Assembly (NCBI GenBank): GCA_024195585.1
Contig: SWBL01000217.1
Coordinates: forward strand, 23,722-87,721
Length of the DNA stretch: 64,000 nucleotides
DNA from: Aureobasidium sp. EXF-3400
Lineage: Eukaryota; Ascomycota; Dothideomycetes; Dothideales; Saccotheciaceae
Direction of reading: 5' to 3'
Shown one piece after another: positions 33,110-44,155 of the stretch. Every line of letters begins with the position of its first letter. The stretch's first letter is position 1. Made by a program: the position numbers and the translations under genes. Under the pieces are notes generated by a model that was not told the origin of the DNA, did not search any database, and saw only the letters and a program-made list of their open reading frames with translations.

Positions 33110-35220
33110 GAATCGTATTAGGCGTGGGGTGCGTCGTTATGTGAAATTGCATGATGCTGCAGTAAGAATTCAATGTTGTGGTGGACGGGTATGCACAGCC
33201 AGGAGTCATGATGCGCGCGCAAGAACGGCAGTTCGTTTCTTTGAAGTTTGTCGCCTCTGGTGGCCACGGTTCGTCCTTCGTCACCTGCCCCACACCTCCA
33301 GCTGTTCGATTCTTGAATCTTGATTGACGGAGAAGATCCCGTTGGACAAGCATCGGTGGACACTTCGTCATGACATTCGTGTTCCGCGAATTAGCCATCT
33401 GAGCACTTGAACAACACGATGATACTTCCTGCTGCCTGCTCGATTCACTCGGGGTCGCATGTCAAGTCTGAGCTTTAGGGATGGAAGCTTCTGAAACTTC
33501 GAGAAAGACTAGAGACACGGTGGCCGCCCGTGGCCGCCTCACTTGTAAGCACTGACACTTGCAGTTCGGATAAATGCGACCATTGCAAGATTCTGTATCT
33601 TCGTGGCTTCGATGTTCCTTCGTGAGCTGCAGGGCTGGGATAAAGTTCGGTTTCATTTATGCACCATCGATAACCGAAGTCGATCTCCTGCACTCGTCAT
33701 GCTCACTAGTCATCCCTAGATCTCTAGGAAAACACACCGACCTCTCCTCCTGACTTCACCGCTGCCTACCGCTGCCTATCCACAGTTTGGACAAGGAGAA
33801 AAAAATCTCTTTCCACTAATCTCGTAACCAGGAGCCTAGTGTCCTGTCAAAGATGAGGATTGACCGCCAGCTTGTGCTTTACTAATGACTTCATACTCGT
33901 ACAATTGTTGCAGCCCAAATCTCGTTCAGGCTTGGAAAGAGCGATGGCGGCCCGAAGCAATGGCGGTTTTGCGACCATGTGACTGGCCAAGGTTCAAGGA
34001 TCACGAACGGTAGGACAATCTCCGGGCTGAACGATGTGTAAATCAAGGAACGAGATAACAACAGGTATCGAGATCTGTCTGTATCCGATGAATACCTTGA
34101 TGTATATCGAGCGAGTCAAGAACAATAGCTCGTGACTCTGGACAAGGGGCATGTAATGATTTCGCAACGTCTGATAGGAGAGGAGCTGTTGATAACGTCG
34201 AGGATATGGTCTCGTGGCCGTGCCGAGTGGAATGATATAGGCCCTTGTCTGGACAGGGCTGTAGAACGGTCAAGGGTACATGTTGTAGGAGGCCTGATAG
34301 TACCGGCCGAGAGAGTGTTTGTGCATCATGGTTATGGGGGGTCAAGGCGATTGTGTTGTTTTGAAAGCAGAAGAGCGTGTCAACACACGGACACGGCGAG
34401 CAGTGACTGCCGCTGTCACGGAAACATTCTCAAGCAGATGGTCATACGGCCAGCGAGCTAGAGTTAGAACAGGATATGGAGGGAGGTGGTGTGTAGGGTT
34501 AGGCCGGTAGCGAGTAATGTCTTTTGGTAGGCTCGTGACGGCAGGTAATGGCGGGTTGACGATTGAACCAATACAGGGCTCCGGAGCGGTGGACGAGAGC
34601 GAGCATCAGACGCGACGACAATAAGATTGCTGCAGCGACGGTTGTCGAGTCTCGAGTTGAGCCTCTCTTTGACTCATTGACCTTTTGGCGGTCGTGCTGG
34701 TACCATGGTTAGCAGAGAATCGTCATAGAAGAAGCTCCTTGGCTGCGACGTTAGATTAGACTATCAGTGCGTAGGCGGTATTCGGCATTTCTGGAGGCCC
34801 AAAGGAGTGCCATCCAGGACAGCACGACGACGAGCAGCTTGTTGTCGAGCAGATGAACAAGGAGTGTGGTCAAGATACAGCTGCTGCAGGCAGGCGGCTC
34901 ACGGCGATCAGATATTGCGCACGGCACAGGCTTCGAGAAAAATAGCGATTTAATAGAGGTATCAGGCTGGTGTGGCACATCCGTTACCCGGGTAACACTA
35001 ACGCGACGGGTTGGCTGGCGTCCGGGGGCTCATCTTCTTGTCCATGCTGCGACATGACTAGGACTAAGCTCTCGCTGCTTCTCGGGCATACAATTTGATA
35101 CAAAAGCCCGCTCCAAACCACTCGCATGCATGCTCCGGTCTCGATAGTCAAGCTCATCTTCTCTCTGCCTGCTGCAACCCACAAGCCAGACAAGACCGCG
35201 GCTGCACAAGCTTCATAACA
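33110..35220. other. Long divergent intergenic region, no supported gene
   Basis: About 2.1 kb between the GRAM-protein start and the germinal-centre kinase start. Several 60-110 codon frames occur on both strands, without domains or splice partners. Both promoters should lie here. A spliced small gene cannot be excluded by eye. Confidence 0.4.
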
Positions 35221-37296
35221 ATGCACCCTACTCTTGGAGACGCCGCAATGGCCGACGACTATCACATGCTGGAGGAACTGGGGAGCGGGAGTTTCGGTGT
35301 CGTATACAAGGCGGTCGAGAAGACCACTGGTGACCTCGTCGCCATCAAACACGTTCGTCTTCCCCTGCCCCTTGTTGGCCCACCAGCACGACACTGGCTA
35401 ACCACCAACTTCACAGATCGACCTCGAAGGCAGCGACGACGACATCCAAGAGATTCAACAAGAGATTGCTCTTCTAAGCACATGCTTGAGCGAACATGTA
35501 ACGCGATACAAGGCCAGCTTCGTGCGCGGCACCAAACTATGGATTGTTATGGAATACCTTGGTGGAGGCTCGTGCTTGGATCTGGTATGTCCAAAAGTCG
35601 GTATACAAGGCCCGAAACAATTTCTAACACACACTAGCTCAAATCCGGTACCATCAACGAGGCTCAGATCGCCATTATCATGCGCGAGTTGCTGCTTGGT
35701 CTTGATTACCTGCACAACACTGGTAAAATCCACAGAGATATCAAGGCTGCCAATGTTCTCCTGTCCAGCTCGGGCAGAGTCAAGATCGCCGACTTTGGAG
35801 TCGCCGCCCAACTGACCAATATCCAGTCGCAGCGTCTGACATTTGTCGGCACTCCATTCTGGATGGCGCCTGAGGTTATCCAGGAAGCAGGCTATGATTT
35901 CAAAGCAGACATCTGGAGTTTGGGTATCACCGCCATGGAGCTCGCCAACGGTGAGCCTCCTCACAGTCAGGTTCATCCTATGAAGGTCTTGTTCTTGATT
36001 CCCAAGGAGAAAGCCCCAAGGCTCGAAGGTCCCACCTGGACCAAAGAATTCCGCGACTTTGTCGCTCTTTGTTTGAACAAGGATGCCGACACGCGACCTA
36101 CTGCCAAAACTCTTCTCAAGCACAAGTTCATCCAGCGCGCCGGAAGGGTAGATTCTCTTAAGACGCTCGTTGATAGAGCCCGCAACCGCATCGCCAACGA
36201 GAAGAAGGACCGCCTCAGATATTACGAACAGACTTTGCACCAGCTCCACGCTCCAACCGAAGAGGATGACTGGGTCTTCGACACCGTCAGACCGGGAACC
36301 TACCAATCTCAAACCGTCAAGCAACGTGACCCTGCACACATGATTGCTTGGGACAGCGCGGCAGAAGATGCCTTTGCTGCCATGGAAAGACTTGACCCTT
36401 CTCTGGGAGATTCACCTTCATACGACCCTGCTGCCACCATCCGTAACGCGAAGCATACCTCGAATTCTCCTTCCCGCCAGACTGACCCTTCCGCCACGAC
36501 TCGCAAAGTATCTGGCTCAACTCCTACTGCACGTCGTGTCAGCAGACAAAGCTCATCCTCTACTCACACTACTCTTCGTCATTCCGTTCAAGCAAAGCAG
36601 CCTCTAGGTCTCGACATGTCGTTCGGCAATGGAGCTTCGACAGTACGCCAGTTCAAGCGCGTGCCATCTGGTGGAGCTCGGCCCTCGAGTTCAAGCTCGT
36701 CACAGACGGCTGTCGACGATGCAGAGAACCAAGCGCCTGCCGCTGCTGTGATGATGCCCGATACAAAGGAGGCAATCCTTGGAAGACGCGCCTATGTCAA
36801 GTGCATCGACCCAGCACTTCAAGAACTGTACGCCTCCACAGCCCCTGGACCCAAGCAGACTGCTCTGGCCAGGATGGCAGAAGCTTTCAGCGCCTTGGAC
36901 GAAGCAGATCCCGAAGGCGAACTGTTGTTGCTCAAGGCCATCTTTGAACGAGTTCAAAAGGACCCTAGACTCGCTGCCCAAGTCATGCCAATCTCACAGC
37001 TTGCTAGCCTCCGCAGCAACACCTCGGTCAAGAAGACACCTCTTGTGACTGAGAAGGAGACTCTCGTTACACCCCCGACCTCGCCTTTCAAGTCGGAGAT
37101 GGCTCCCAGCACCCGCTCGATGCGTCGACAGAGTGCCTTTGTGGACAGCGAACGCGAAAAGGTTCTCCGCACCGCCATCTTGGAAGACAGGATGCCCGGA
37201 AAGGTCGAGACTGGCCTCGAGCACATCGGTATGCTGGCAGACGCCCTATATGGTCGCTGGAGCGAGGGTCTGCGCATGCGATGGCCCAATGCGTAG
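35221..37296 (+). CDS. Germinal-centre kinase (GCK-III/Sid1-SepL or MST-1 type), 652 aa
   Basis: Ste20-family Ser/Thr kinase expected to act in septation or polarity signalling. Exons are 35221-35352, 35417-35584 and 35638-37296, with introns of 64 and 53 nt, both phase 0 ([18 protein letters not shown] and [15 protein letters not shown]). The kinase domain has [10 protein letters not shown], Lys43, the GCK-typical [18 protein letters not shown] (Asp134), DFG (Asp152) and the activation segment [12 protein letters not shown] Ser/Thr/Pro-rich linker with several RRxS-like sites runs over about 300-470. The C-terminal segment ends in [16 protein letters not shown], a conserved GCK tail. MADDYHML at 35248 is an alternative start. 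Confidence 0.9.
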
Positions 37297-38161
37297 CCGC
37301 CGATACTCTAGACTTCCTCTGGAGTTTTTCGTTTCTCATAATGTCTTTTTCTAATACCTATATAGCATAGCGTGCGTTGGTCATGGGTCTGGCGTTGTCG
37401 AGTGAGGAGGCCGGCACCTCATCGCTCTGTCCATCATCCTTGTTTTTTTTTGGGGGGGGTTTCTGTGGTTTAGCTTGATACCCTATCTGGGGAACTGTTG
37501 TCGGTCTGGAGTCAATTTTGATTTGAACAGCGAGCGCGAGCGCGAGCGATTCTGATTTCTGCTTTTTTGTTTTCGGCACACTTTCGAGTCTGTAGGAGTT
37601 TGGAAAAGGTTTGGCTGCCTGGTCTAAGGGCTTGTTTTCTTGTTGATAGATATATACCGAACAAGCAAATTTGCTTTACTTTCACTTTTTACGATTCTTT
37701 TCTAATCGATATTTCTTCAAGACCACCGAACTTCAATAACAGCTAATCCTGTCTGACTTGCATGAATAGTGAACAAAACAAAAGCATGCTACCTCGGACA
37801 AAGGCCGTGATGTGCACTGTACGCCGACGCTGTGGTTTGCAAAGAACAAATAAACAATTCCCCGTAATACGAATGAATAAATCCAGATCCGAAAAGAGGC
37901 TGAACACAGCTATCAGGTGGATGGCTGTAAGAAGAACAAGGTGGTACCCATGATCGAGTGGCTGTACGTTTGCTGATTATTTTTTATGCCGTGTAACGCC
38001 AGTATGCTCGCTTTTGCTTGCATTGATTGAACCCTCCAATAACACCTATGAATGCACTTTTGATGGTCCTTGATTGGAGGAGGATAAGAACTCGTGTCCG
38101 GGCGTGGTCAATTGCGGAGTCACAATTACCCGTGTAGCCAGCCGAGGAAGGATGCGGAAAA
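37297..38161. other. Convergent intergenic region, no supported gene
   Basis: 865 bp between the kinase stop and the NmrA stop. It contains a T9G8 homopolymer junction at 37443-37459 and a short GAGCGC-type tandem at about 37530-37548. Otherwise it is AT-rich 3' UTR sequence. Confidence 0.45.
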
Positions 38162-39355
38162 TTAACAGCTGCCCACGAAAAAGTTGTGGGCGTCAGCCTC
38201 TGGGTGATTGAATGGTGTTCGCATGCCAGGGGTCCAAGATGGTGTGGGGTTCATGGTACTTCCAACACTGCTCTCGTCACGCTCTTCATCTGGATCTTCG
38301 TTGCTCTCGGCATATTCGGGGAATTCCTTGTCGTCATCCATCCACGTCAACCCGTTGGCAGCTTCCTCGTCCGGGAACACCTCGCGGGCGTACTCTTCGA
38401 GTGATCGGTAGCCCTCCCATAGGCTCCTGGCTTCTTGAGGATATTCCAGAGGTCCAAAGTAAGGAGCTCTCTTGTCTCCAAGGGTTTCCTGGAGTGATTC
38501 GAGATGTTCCCGATAGCCGCTGGGAATAGAGACTTCGATATCGATAGGTCCATGCACATATTTGACCGGTCTACCTACACCGCGAGAAAACTTGACACAA
38601 GCCTGAACTGGGCTAAGTCGTTCGAAAGCAAGCGTGACTCTGTTTGGAAAGCGTAAGTTTAGAAACAATTGAAAATCATGGCACGATAAAATTTACCTTT
38701 GTCCCTTCCAGGAATTTGGACCCATCTTGAAAATCTGCAGGAGAGCTGGGCCAACATCATGCTCAGCATCTAACCAAGGTAGTGGATCGTTAGGGTGGAA
38801 AGGAGCTCTCCAAATGAAACCACCATCTTCCTGGAGTTCCATGCGGAATAGTGGATAAGGTAGTGAGGTGAAGTTGTTGTTGTAGATTCCGGTGTAGGTG
38901 AAAGTGGCCGGGATTCCAAGCTGGCGGACGTAGTTTTCTATCGTGAATTTCTGCGACCACAGTGGAAGTGGTCTCCAGTCGGGGTTGTAGACAGAGTGAT
39001 CCGGCATAGATGAGTAGATGTAGTGAGTTACACCTGCTCGTTTAGCAGCGTCTGCACAGGCTTTGCCAATGGCGACCTCATCACCCCAGTGCGTGGTGTT
39101 GATAAAGGCCAGCTTGGCACCTTCGAAAAGATGGTTGAGGAACGGGATCAGGTCGGCCTTTGGTTGGCACAAATCTCCTTCGAAAATTTCGACATTAGGT
39201 AGAGAGGCAAGTTCCTCAGCGACTAAGCCATCGCAAGTCCGGACCTGAGCTTTAACACGCCATCCCACAGCAGAGGCGACGCGGACAAACGAAGCAGTCT
39301 GGCGACCAGTCGAATTGATTGTAACCACAGTTTTTGTTGGCATCTTATGCGGCAT
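38162..39355 (-). CDS. nmrA: Nitrogen metabolite repression regulator NmrA/NMR1, 378 aa
   Basis: NAD(P)-binding, SDR-like regulator that in Aspergillus and Neurospora binds the GATA factor AreA/NIT2 and represses nitrogen-catabolic genes. Exons are 38697-39355 and 38162-38639, and a 57-nt intron gives WKGQ-RVTLAFERLSPVQ. The Rossmann start is TVVTINSTGRQTASFVRVAS. Characteristic NmrA segments follow: LAFINTTHWGDEVAIGKACA, THYIYSSMPDHSVYNP, IYNNNFTSLPYPLFRMEL and PLPWLDAEHDVGPALLQIFK. The C-terminal part keeps EEYAREVFPDEEAANGLTW, then adds about 50 acidic and Pro/Asn-rich residues. I started at MPHKMPTK (39355); an in-frame ATG at 39385 would add ten residues. Confidence 0.94.
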
Positions 39356-41359
39356 TCCTAGAAGGAGTATCGGGCAAGCCACCACGTGATATGGCGACCG
39401 TGCCCAGGTATGGAGAAACCGTTTTCTTTTTTCTTCAAGAAAACTGAGGGGCGTGGAGCGAAGGCTGAAGAGCGCACAGCGACCGAGAGAGAAGCGTGGA
39501 AAGGTCCAAGGGTCCGTAGGATTGTCGCTGGTTAGATGGTGTGCGAAGGAAACAAATTTAGAAGATTAACCAAACAGAGAAGCTTCTGCAAACTGGCGCG
39601 ACAGAGGCAGAAGGGGACGCTCGGATGATTGGCCGGCTTGGTTCACTGCAGGGAGCAAGGTTTCGATCTGAGCTCAGGGCGAGGAGACGCAATTTTGTAC
39701 TTGCGACAAGCCCCTCCAGTCCAAGGTACGAAGTTGTGGGAAAACGTGCGGGGCAGGAGGGAGGCAAGGAGGCCGAAGGATGGAACAAGCTGGCAGAAAG
39801 AGAGACCGACACGTCGCTGCTGATGCTGGCTGACAACCGGCTCTTGTTGACGTTGTGTTTTTTTCTCAGACGGTAGATGGGAAGCCGTGACTGATGTGGC
39901 TGCGCGAAAGGACGAAACCGTGCATTCTGGGTGCAACATCACACGCCCGCTGAGTTTCGACCTCGTGGTGATTTCCTGCTCCTCCTGTCGAGCACATTTT
40001 CATCTTTTTCGGACTAGGCTTAGCAGCTTTACATAATCGTTCCTCATGCCATGGTTTGCTAGGCCCGGGATCGGGACCGTCATGAGCGCTATGTAGCAGT
40101 CCCCACTGTCGCATCAAAGGCACTGTCGGAGACACAGCCCGCCTTCCAAAGACACAGAGACCTGCCGCGTAGCCCACTGAGGTCGACAGGACAGCCGCGT
40201 GACCAGCAAGCACAGCGAGAACGTGAGTTTTGGTCGAGTAACAGGATACCACACAAGGCTAGAGCCGAAGGCTGTCTTGCGGGGAACACGAATCAGGCAG
40301 GTCGAACAGTGTGTGCCAAGTCAAATTAAGTCACCGATTATCCAGCATCTCCGCGCCGCATCTCCCTTTCGGAGCCACGTCCAAAGCCATAAGCATATGT
40401 GCATCATCACCAATCTGCAAACCTGTGAACCACGAGGCTTGTCGACATCGCCCGTTGATTGATCGTCCCGTACCATTTTCCTCGTGCGTTCAAAGCCGAA
40501 ACCTACCGTTTGCCGGTTTGAAGAAGCTCTCGCCGGTCTGTGCCTTCGTTGCGGCATTGTTGCATTAATGAACGCAATATCATAAATTCCCACTGCCATG
40601 GCTCCTCCGAGGCACTTTCATGACCCCATTCTAGCAAGCAATCACGCGACCATGTTGACGCCTCCAAGGATCAAATGATGAACTCAACCACATAAATATC
40701 AAGTCGCACAAGTCCCACCCGACTCGATGACGCGAGCACAAAGGATAAAGACATCATGAATCCTCCCCGTGTGCAGAATTCTGTAACGTGTAGGACTATA
40801 GAAGTGCACAATACTTTCGAGAAACAGGATAGCAACTACTGAGACACCATATATTCTAGGCTCTCTCTGGATACGTCTAGGATCTAGACGTTATTGTGCC
40901 TTTTGATAGCGAGGATGTCACTGTATGCTTTCGTAGAGGGGGTAGAAGTTACAAGCTTTAGCACACGGGGACAATACACCACCACCATCACCTACGAGTA
41001 GGTAGCTCATCACCAGCTTGGCACGTGGGATATTCTAAGCGAACACGACCACAACACTCAGCTTACACACATGCATTCATCGCAGCTGCACAGGGACAGG
41101 AGCATCACCAAATGAGGGTATCGCTTATTCTGATGCCTCTGCCAATCAGAAGCATTAGCGATGTCACCACGTGGAAGTTGTGTTCAAGCCATCCCGATGA
41201 GCGTTTGTATACCAATCGACTATGGACATATATCCCACGTGTTTCTCCACCTTTCAAACCCTCAATTCGATCGTAATCTGATGGACCAATTTTACGAGCC
41301 CACCAAGCCCCTGGGCAGTTCAAAAGCAAACCCGCGTTGATCTCGACAAGATTTCAAGC
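39356..41359. other. Long intergenic region with one copy of a degenerate repeat
   Basis: About 2 kb between the NmrA start and the xylanase stop. No supported gene. It contains copy A of the degenerate repeat at about 40859-40973. Confidence 0.45.
40859..40973 (+). repeat. Degenerate direct repeat, copy A
   Basis: About 115 bp that aligns with 43816-43931 in the same orientation. Shared blocks include GGCTCTCT-TGGAT, TCTAG, TATTGTGCCTTT-TA, GAAGTTACA and CTTTAGCACACGG. Weaker similarity continues about 60 bp upstream (GAG-AACAGG). The type of element is unknown. Confidence 0.7.
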
Positions 41360-42848
41360 TTAACTGGTAAGGCCCTGTCACATTGATTAGCATCCTGACG
41401 ACTCAAGAATGATTTGTGCACTTACGTCGATGCAACCGTCGTAGGCTGCCTTGCGAACGAGGGGTGTGTTGTATCCTCCAGGCTGGAAGAAAAGATCGCC
41501 GTATCCTTGGCCAGGGAAAGTCGAAGGGATCCAACTGTATGAATCGTCGAAGTCCCAGGCAGTAACTCCGACACAGGCGTCCACATCAGCGCATGCACCA
41601 ACAGTACTGGCATAATCGAGGACCTGCTGTTGCTGAGCTGCAGCAGTGGGAGGTGTTGTAGTCCTCACGTCTAGCTCTGTCACAGCCGTGTCAACCCCGA
41701 GGGCAGCGAATGCCTGCATGTTGGCGGTTTGGGCGGCTCTGGAAGGGGTCTCTCCAACGATGAAGTGAGACTGCAGACCAACACCATCAATCTGGATTCC
41801 GGCATCCTTGAGGCTCTTAACAAGTGCTTGAGCGGCTGTGGACTTGGCTCCAGCACTCTCGATGTTGTAGTCGTTATAGTAAAGCTTGACCTTGAGCTTG
41901 TTGGCCTTGACAGCGGCTTCCGCAGCCTTGAAGGCAACAGCAACATAACCGGGACCGATGGTGTTGTACCAGATGTCTGATCTCCAGGTGGAGTTGTCGG
42001 CCAGGTTACCGGTGCCGCTGTCGCTCAAAGCCTCGTTGACGACATCCCAAGCGTAGCAACGGTCTCCGAAGTGCTTGACGAGGTTGGTAACGTGGTTCTC
42101 GAGCACTGCGGTCAAAGTTGCGTTTGTCCATGTGCCTGATGTGAGCCATTCTGGCAACTGGTTGTACCCTTGTTTGACATTAGCAATGCTCAATGAATTA
42201 GAAGATGAATTCCACTCACAATTCAAATTGTGGCATCTTACGAGTCTGCCAGGAGGTGCAGCATCCGCAAGGAAGATCTCTGCCTCGGTGTAGTTGAAGA
42301 CGTTCTGCTCAGGCTCAGTGAATACCCACCTAGAAATTTGTCAGTTTTGCACTTTATGGCAGGTAAGTCAATGTTCCTTACTTCATGGCATTGGCAGGTG
42401 TGACTTGACCCCAATCATCCTTGTTGGCAAGTTCAGCTCGGTAGTACTTGTCAGTGGTCTCGTTGGTGCCCGGGACGTCTGCAGCAGTACCAAAGTACAG
42501 CTTTCCAGCCTTCTTTGCGTAGTCGTTCAGACCCTTCTTGCCAGTAGCTGTTGCCAACAAAGTAGTGGTCTGGACGGTGTTGGAAGCAGAGCTGGTGGTG
42601 GTGGTGGTAACAACAGCAGAAGTTGCAGAGCTGTGTGCCGAGGAGTGGGTCGAGGAGTGGGTCGAGGAGTGGGAGGAAGAGTGAGAAGTAGAGTGAGAGG
42701 TGGAATGAGAGGTAGAGTGAGAAGTTGAGTGAGAGGTGCTGTGGGAAGTGCTGGTGCTGCAAGAGGTCGACTTGTAGTCTGCAGCGGGCAGGGCAGAGAC
42801 CAGAGGGGCCGCCAACAAGCCAAAGCTGAGTAGAGAACGAATAGACAT
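41360..42848 (-). CDS. Secreted GH10 endo-1,4-beta-xylanase with His/Ser/Thr-rich linker, 444 aa
   Basis: Endo-xylanase of family GH10 for hemicellulose breakdown. Exons are 42382-42848, 42220-42329, 41426-42168 and 41360-41374, with introns of 52, 51 and 51 nt. The middle junctions restore the motif RCHNLNWYNQLPEWL. The signal peptide is MSIRSLLSFGLLAAPLVSA. A Ser/His/Thr repeat region spans about residues 29-77. In the GH10 barrel, the acid/base Glu238 is in YAWDVVNEALSD and the nucleophile Glu357 in TAVTELDVR. GVGLQSHFIVG and VTAWDFDDSYSW also match the family. There is no CBM1. The last 15-nt exon (GLTS) follows a perfect GTAAGT donor; without that splice the frame would end in 14 other residues. 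Confidence 0.93.
42618..42764 (-). repeat. Coding tandem repeat (Ser-Thr-Ser-His type) in the xylanase linker
   Basis: About 49 codons built from S-T-S-H, S-S-S-H, S-S-T-H and S-S-A-H units, encoded by near-identical 12-nt repeats. It lies between the signal peptide and the GH10 domain, where a glycosylated linker would sit. Confidence 0.85.
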
Positions 42849-42924
42849 CTTGAAGAGGATGTAGTGTAACGAATGGACTGCGGCTTCTTGCTTGATGATG
42901 AGTGTAACAGCGACGAGTGCCTAC

Positions 42925-42937
42925 CATATATATATAC
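42925..42937 (-). promoter_or_regulatory. TATA box-like element of the xylanase gene
   Basis: An alternating TATATATATA run 77-89 bp upstream of the xylanase ATG, at typical TATA distance. Confidence 0.6.
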
Positions 42938-43051
42938 TGCTTCTACACAACTCTTTCCTACCTACAGACCGCCGGATAATCTGTTCATGCCCTAGCATTG
43001 TGAGTTCCTGCATGCATGGCCCTGGACAGCATCCTATTGCATGTACGAACA

Positions 43052-43058
43052 GGCTAAA
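43052..43058 (+). promoter_or_regulatory. XlnR/XYR1-like site GGCTAAA, proximal
   Basis: Exact match to the GGCTAAA consensus of the Zn2Cys6 xylanase activator XlnR/XYR1, about 205 bp upstream of the xylanase ATG. Further GGCTAA sites lie at 43391-43397 and 43556-43562. Function is inferred from motif and position. Confidence 0.5.
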
Positions 43059-43254
43059 AGGACAAGGTTTTTCTGGCTGTAAATTGCAGAGGCTTCGTCG
43101 CATTCGCATATGGAAACAGAATGGGAGTGTAGCCACAGAGCACTGGCCCTCGGGGCCCCACCACAAGCGGCAGGCGAACAGGCAAAGAGCCACGATGTCC
43201 TGCTCGTTGCTCCACACCCGCTCCCGCATCCGCATTTGCTTCTAATGCGGAGAC

Positions 43255-43260
43255 GCGGGG
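43255..43260 (+). promoter_or_regulatory. CreA-like site GCGGGG
   Basis: Matches the SYGGRG consensus of the carbon catabolite repressor CreA. A second match, on the opposite strand, is CCCCAC at 43156-43161. Such six-base sites are common by chance; the xylanase context raises their plausibility. Confidence 0.35.
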
Positions 43261-43555
43261 CGGTTAAACGAGATATTGGCGGACTTTTGATGGTGGAAAG
43301 GAGATTTGAAGGTCGAAGCCTCGGCTTTGGTTTGATATCTGGTCAGGAGGCTAGCATCTTTGCCCAAAGATGTTTGTATACCAAGACGGCGGCTAATCTG
43401 CTCGAAAGCTTAATCTAGCAAACACTCACTACCAAGCATTACCAAGCAGCGCAAGCACTATAGTAGACGAGCCTCCGTAGTGCATGCGCTATTAGCATGA
43501 CAGATCTGGATCTCAATATGCAGTCTCTCTTTGACCACACTGCAGGCTTTGAGTT

Positions 43556-43562
43556 GGCTAAA
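43556..43562 (+). promoter_or_regulatory. XlnR/XYR1-like site GGCTAAA, distal
   Basis: Second exact GGCTAAA, about 710 bp upstream of the xylanase ATG; another related site (GGCTAAT) is at 43391-43397. Confidence 0.4.
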
Positions 43563-43815
43563 TTGGAAAGGGGCGATTCCATCTATGCGGCATCTCGAGA
43601 ATGTCTAGAACCATAACCATCCGCCTTGCAGTTATTCGATGATCTACCGGTTACCCCGATGGAAGCAGGGGCAAGTCGTCGTTTAACCGTGCCGAGATAC
43701 CATGATCGGATGGATAGAGGCTCGAACCAGAGCCGATATCCCTTCCCGTATAGCTATAACAATGCCCAACGTTTTTGAGGAACAGGGCAGCATCCATCGA
43801 GATGTAATGGAATCC

Positions 43816-43931
43816 GGGCTCTCTTTGGATGTTTTCCTGGTCTAGAAAGTATTGTGCCTTTCTATAGTAAGGTCGTCGCTCGAGACTTGCGTGAAAGAAG
43901 CGTGGAAGTTACAGACTTTAGCACACGGAAA
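43816..43931 (+). repeat. Degenerate direct repeat, copy B
   Basis: Partner of 40859-40973 in the same orientation. The two copies lie on either side of the xylanase gene and its promoter. They have diverged by substitutions and small indels; no open frame, terminal inverted repeat or target-site duplication is visible. Confidence 0.7.
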
Positions 43932-44155
43932 GGTCGTATGCTATTGCAGAGAGATGCTTGATAGTGCAAGTATAGTTGAGCAGTATTGCATACTCGAGTA
44001 GTCGAAGAACCAATAGGCAGATAGCCTCGATCAGCAAAAGAGTCAAGATTTTCCTTGTACGCCACAAACTCCATGGTCATGGACCTTTTCCTCCAGCGCC
44101 GGTTTACCGAAAAAGCCCAGATGCTCCTAATATTACAGGGACCGATGTCCTAGAT

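Larger units (their letters stand above)
42849..44155. other. Xylanase promoter region and TIM22 3' flank
   Basis: About 1.3 kb between the xylanase start and the TIM22 stop, both on the minus strand. No supported gene. It carries the TATA-like, XlnR-like and CreA-like sites listed separately, plus repeat copy B. Confidence 0.5.

Noticed and set aside
39558..39942. Overlapping 80-100 codon frames on both strands between NmrA and the xylanase
   Set aside because: Mutual shadows without domains; probable promoter sequence of NmrA.
43695..43745. tRNA-like B-box (GGTTCGAGCC on the minus strand)
   Set aside because: No matching A-box, acceptor stem or cloverleaf could be drawn around it.
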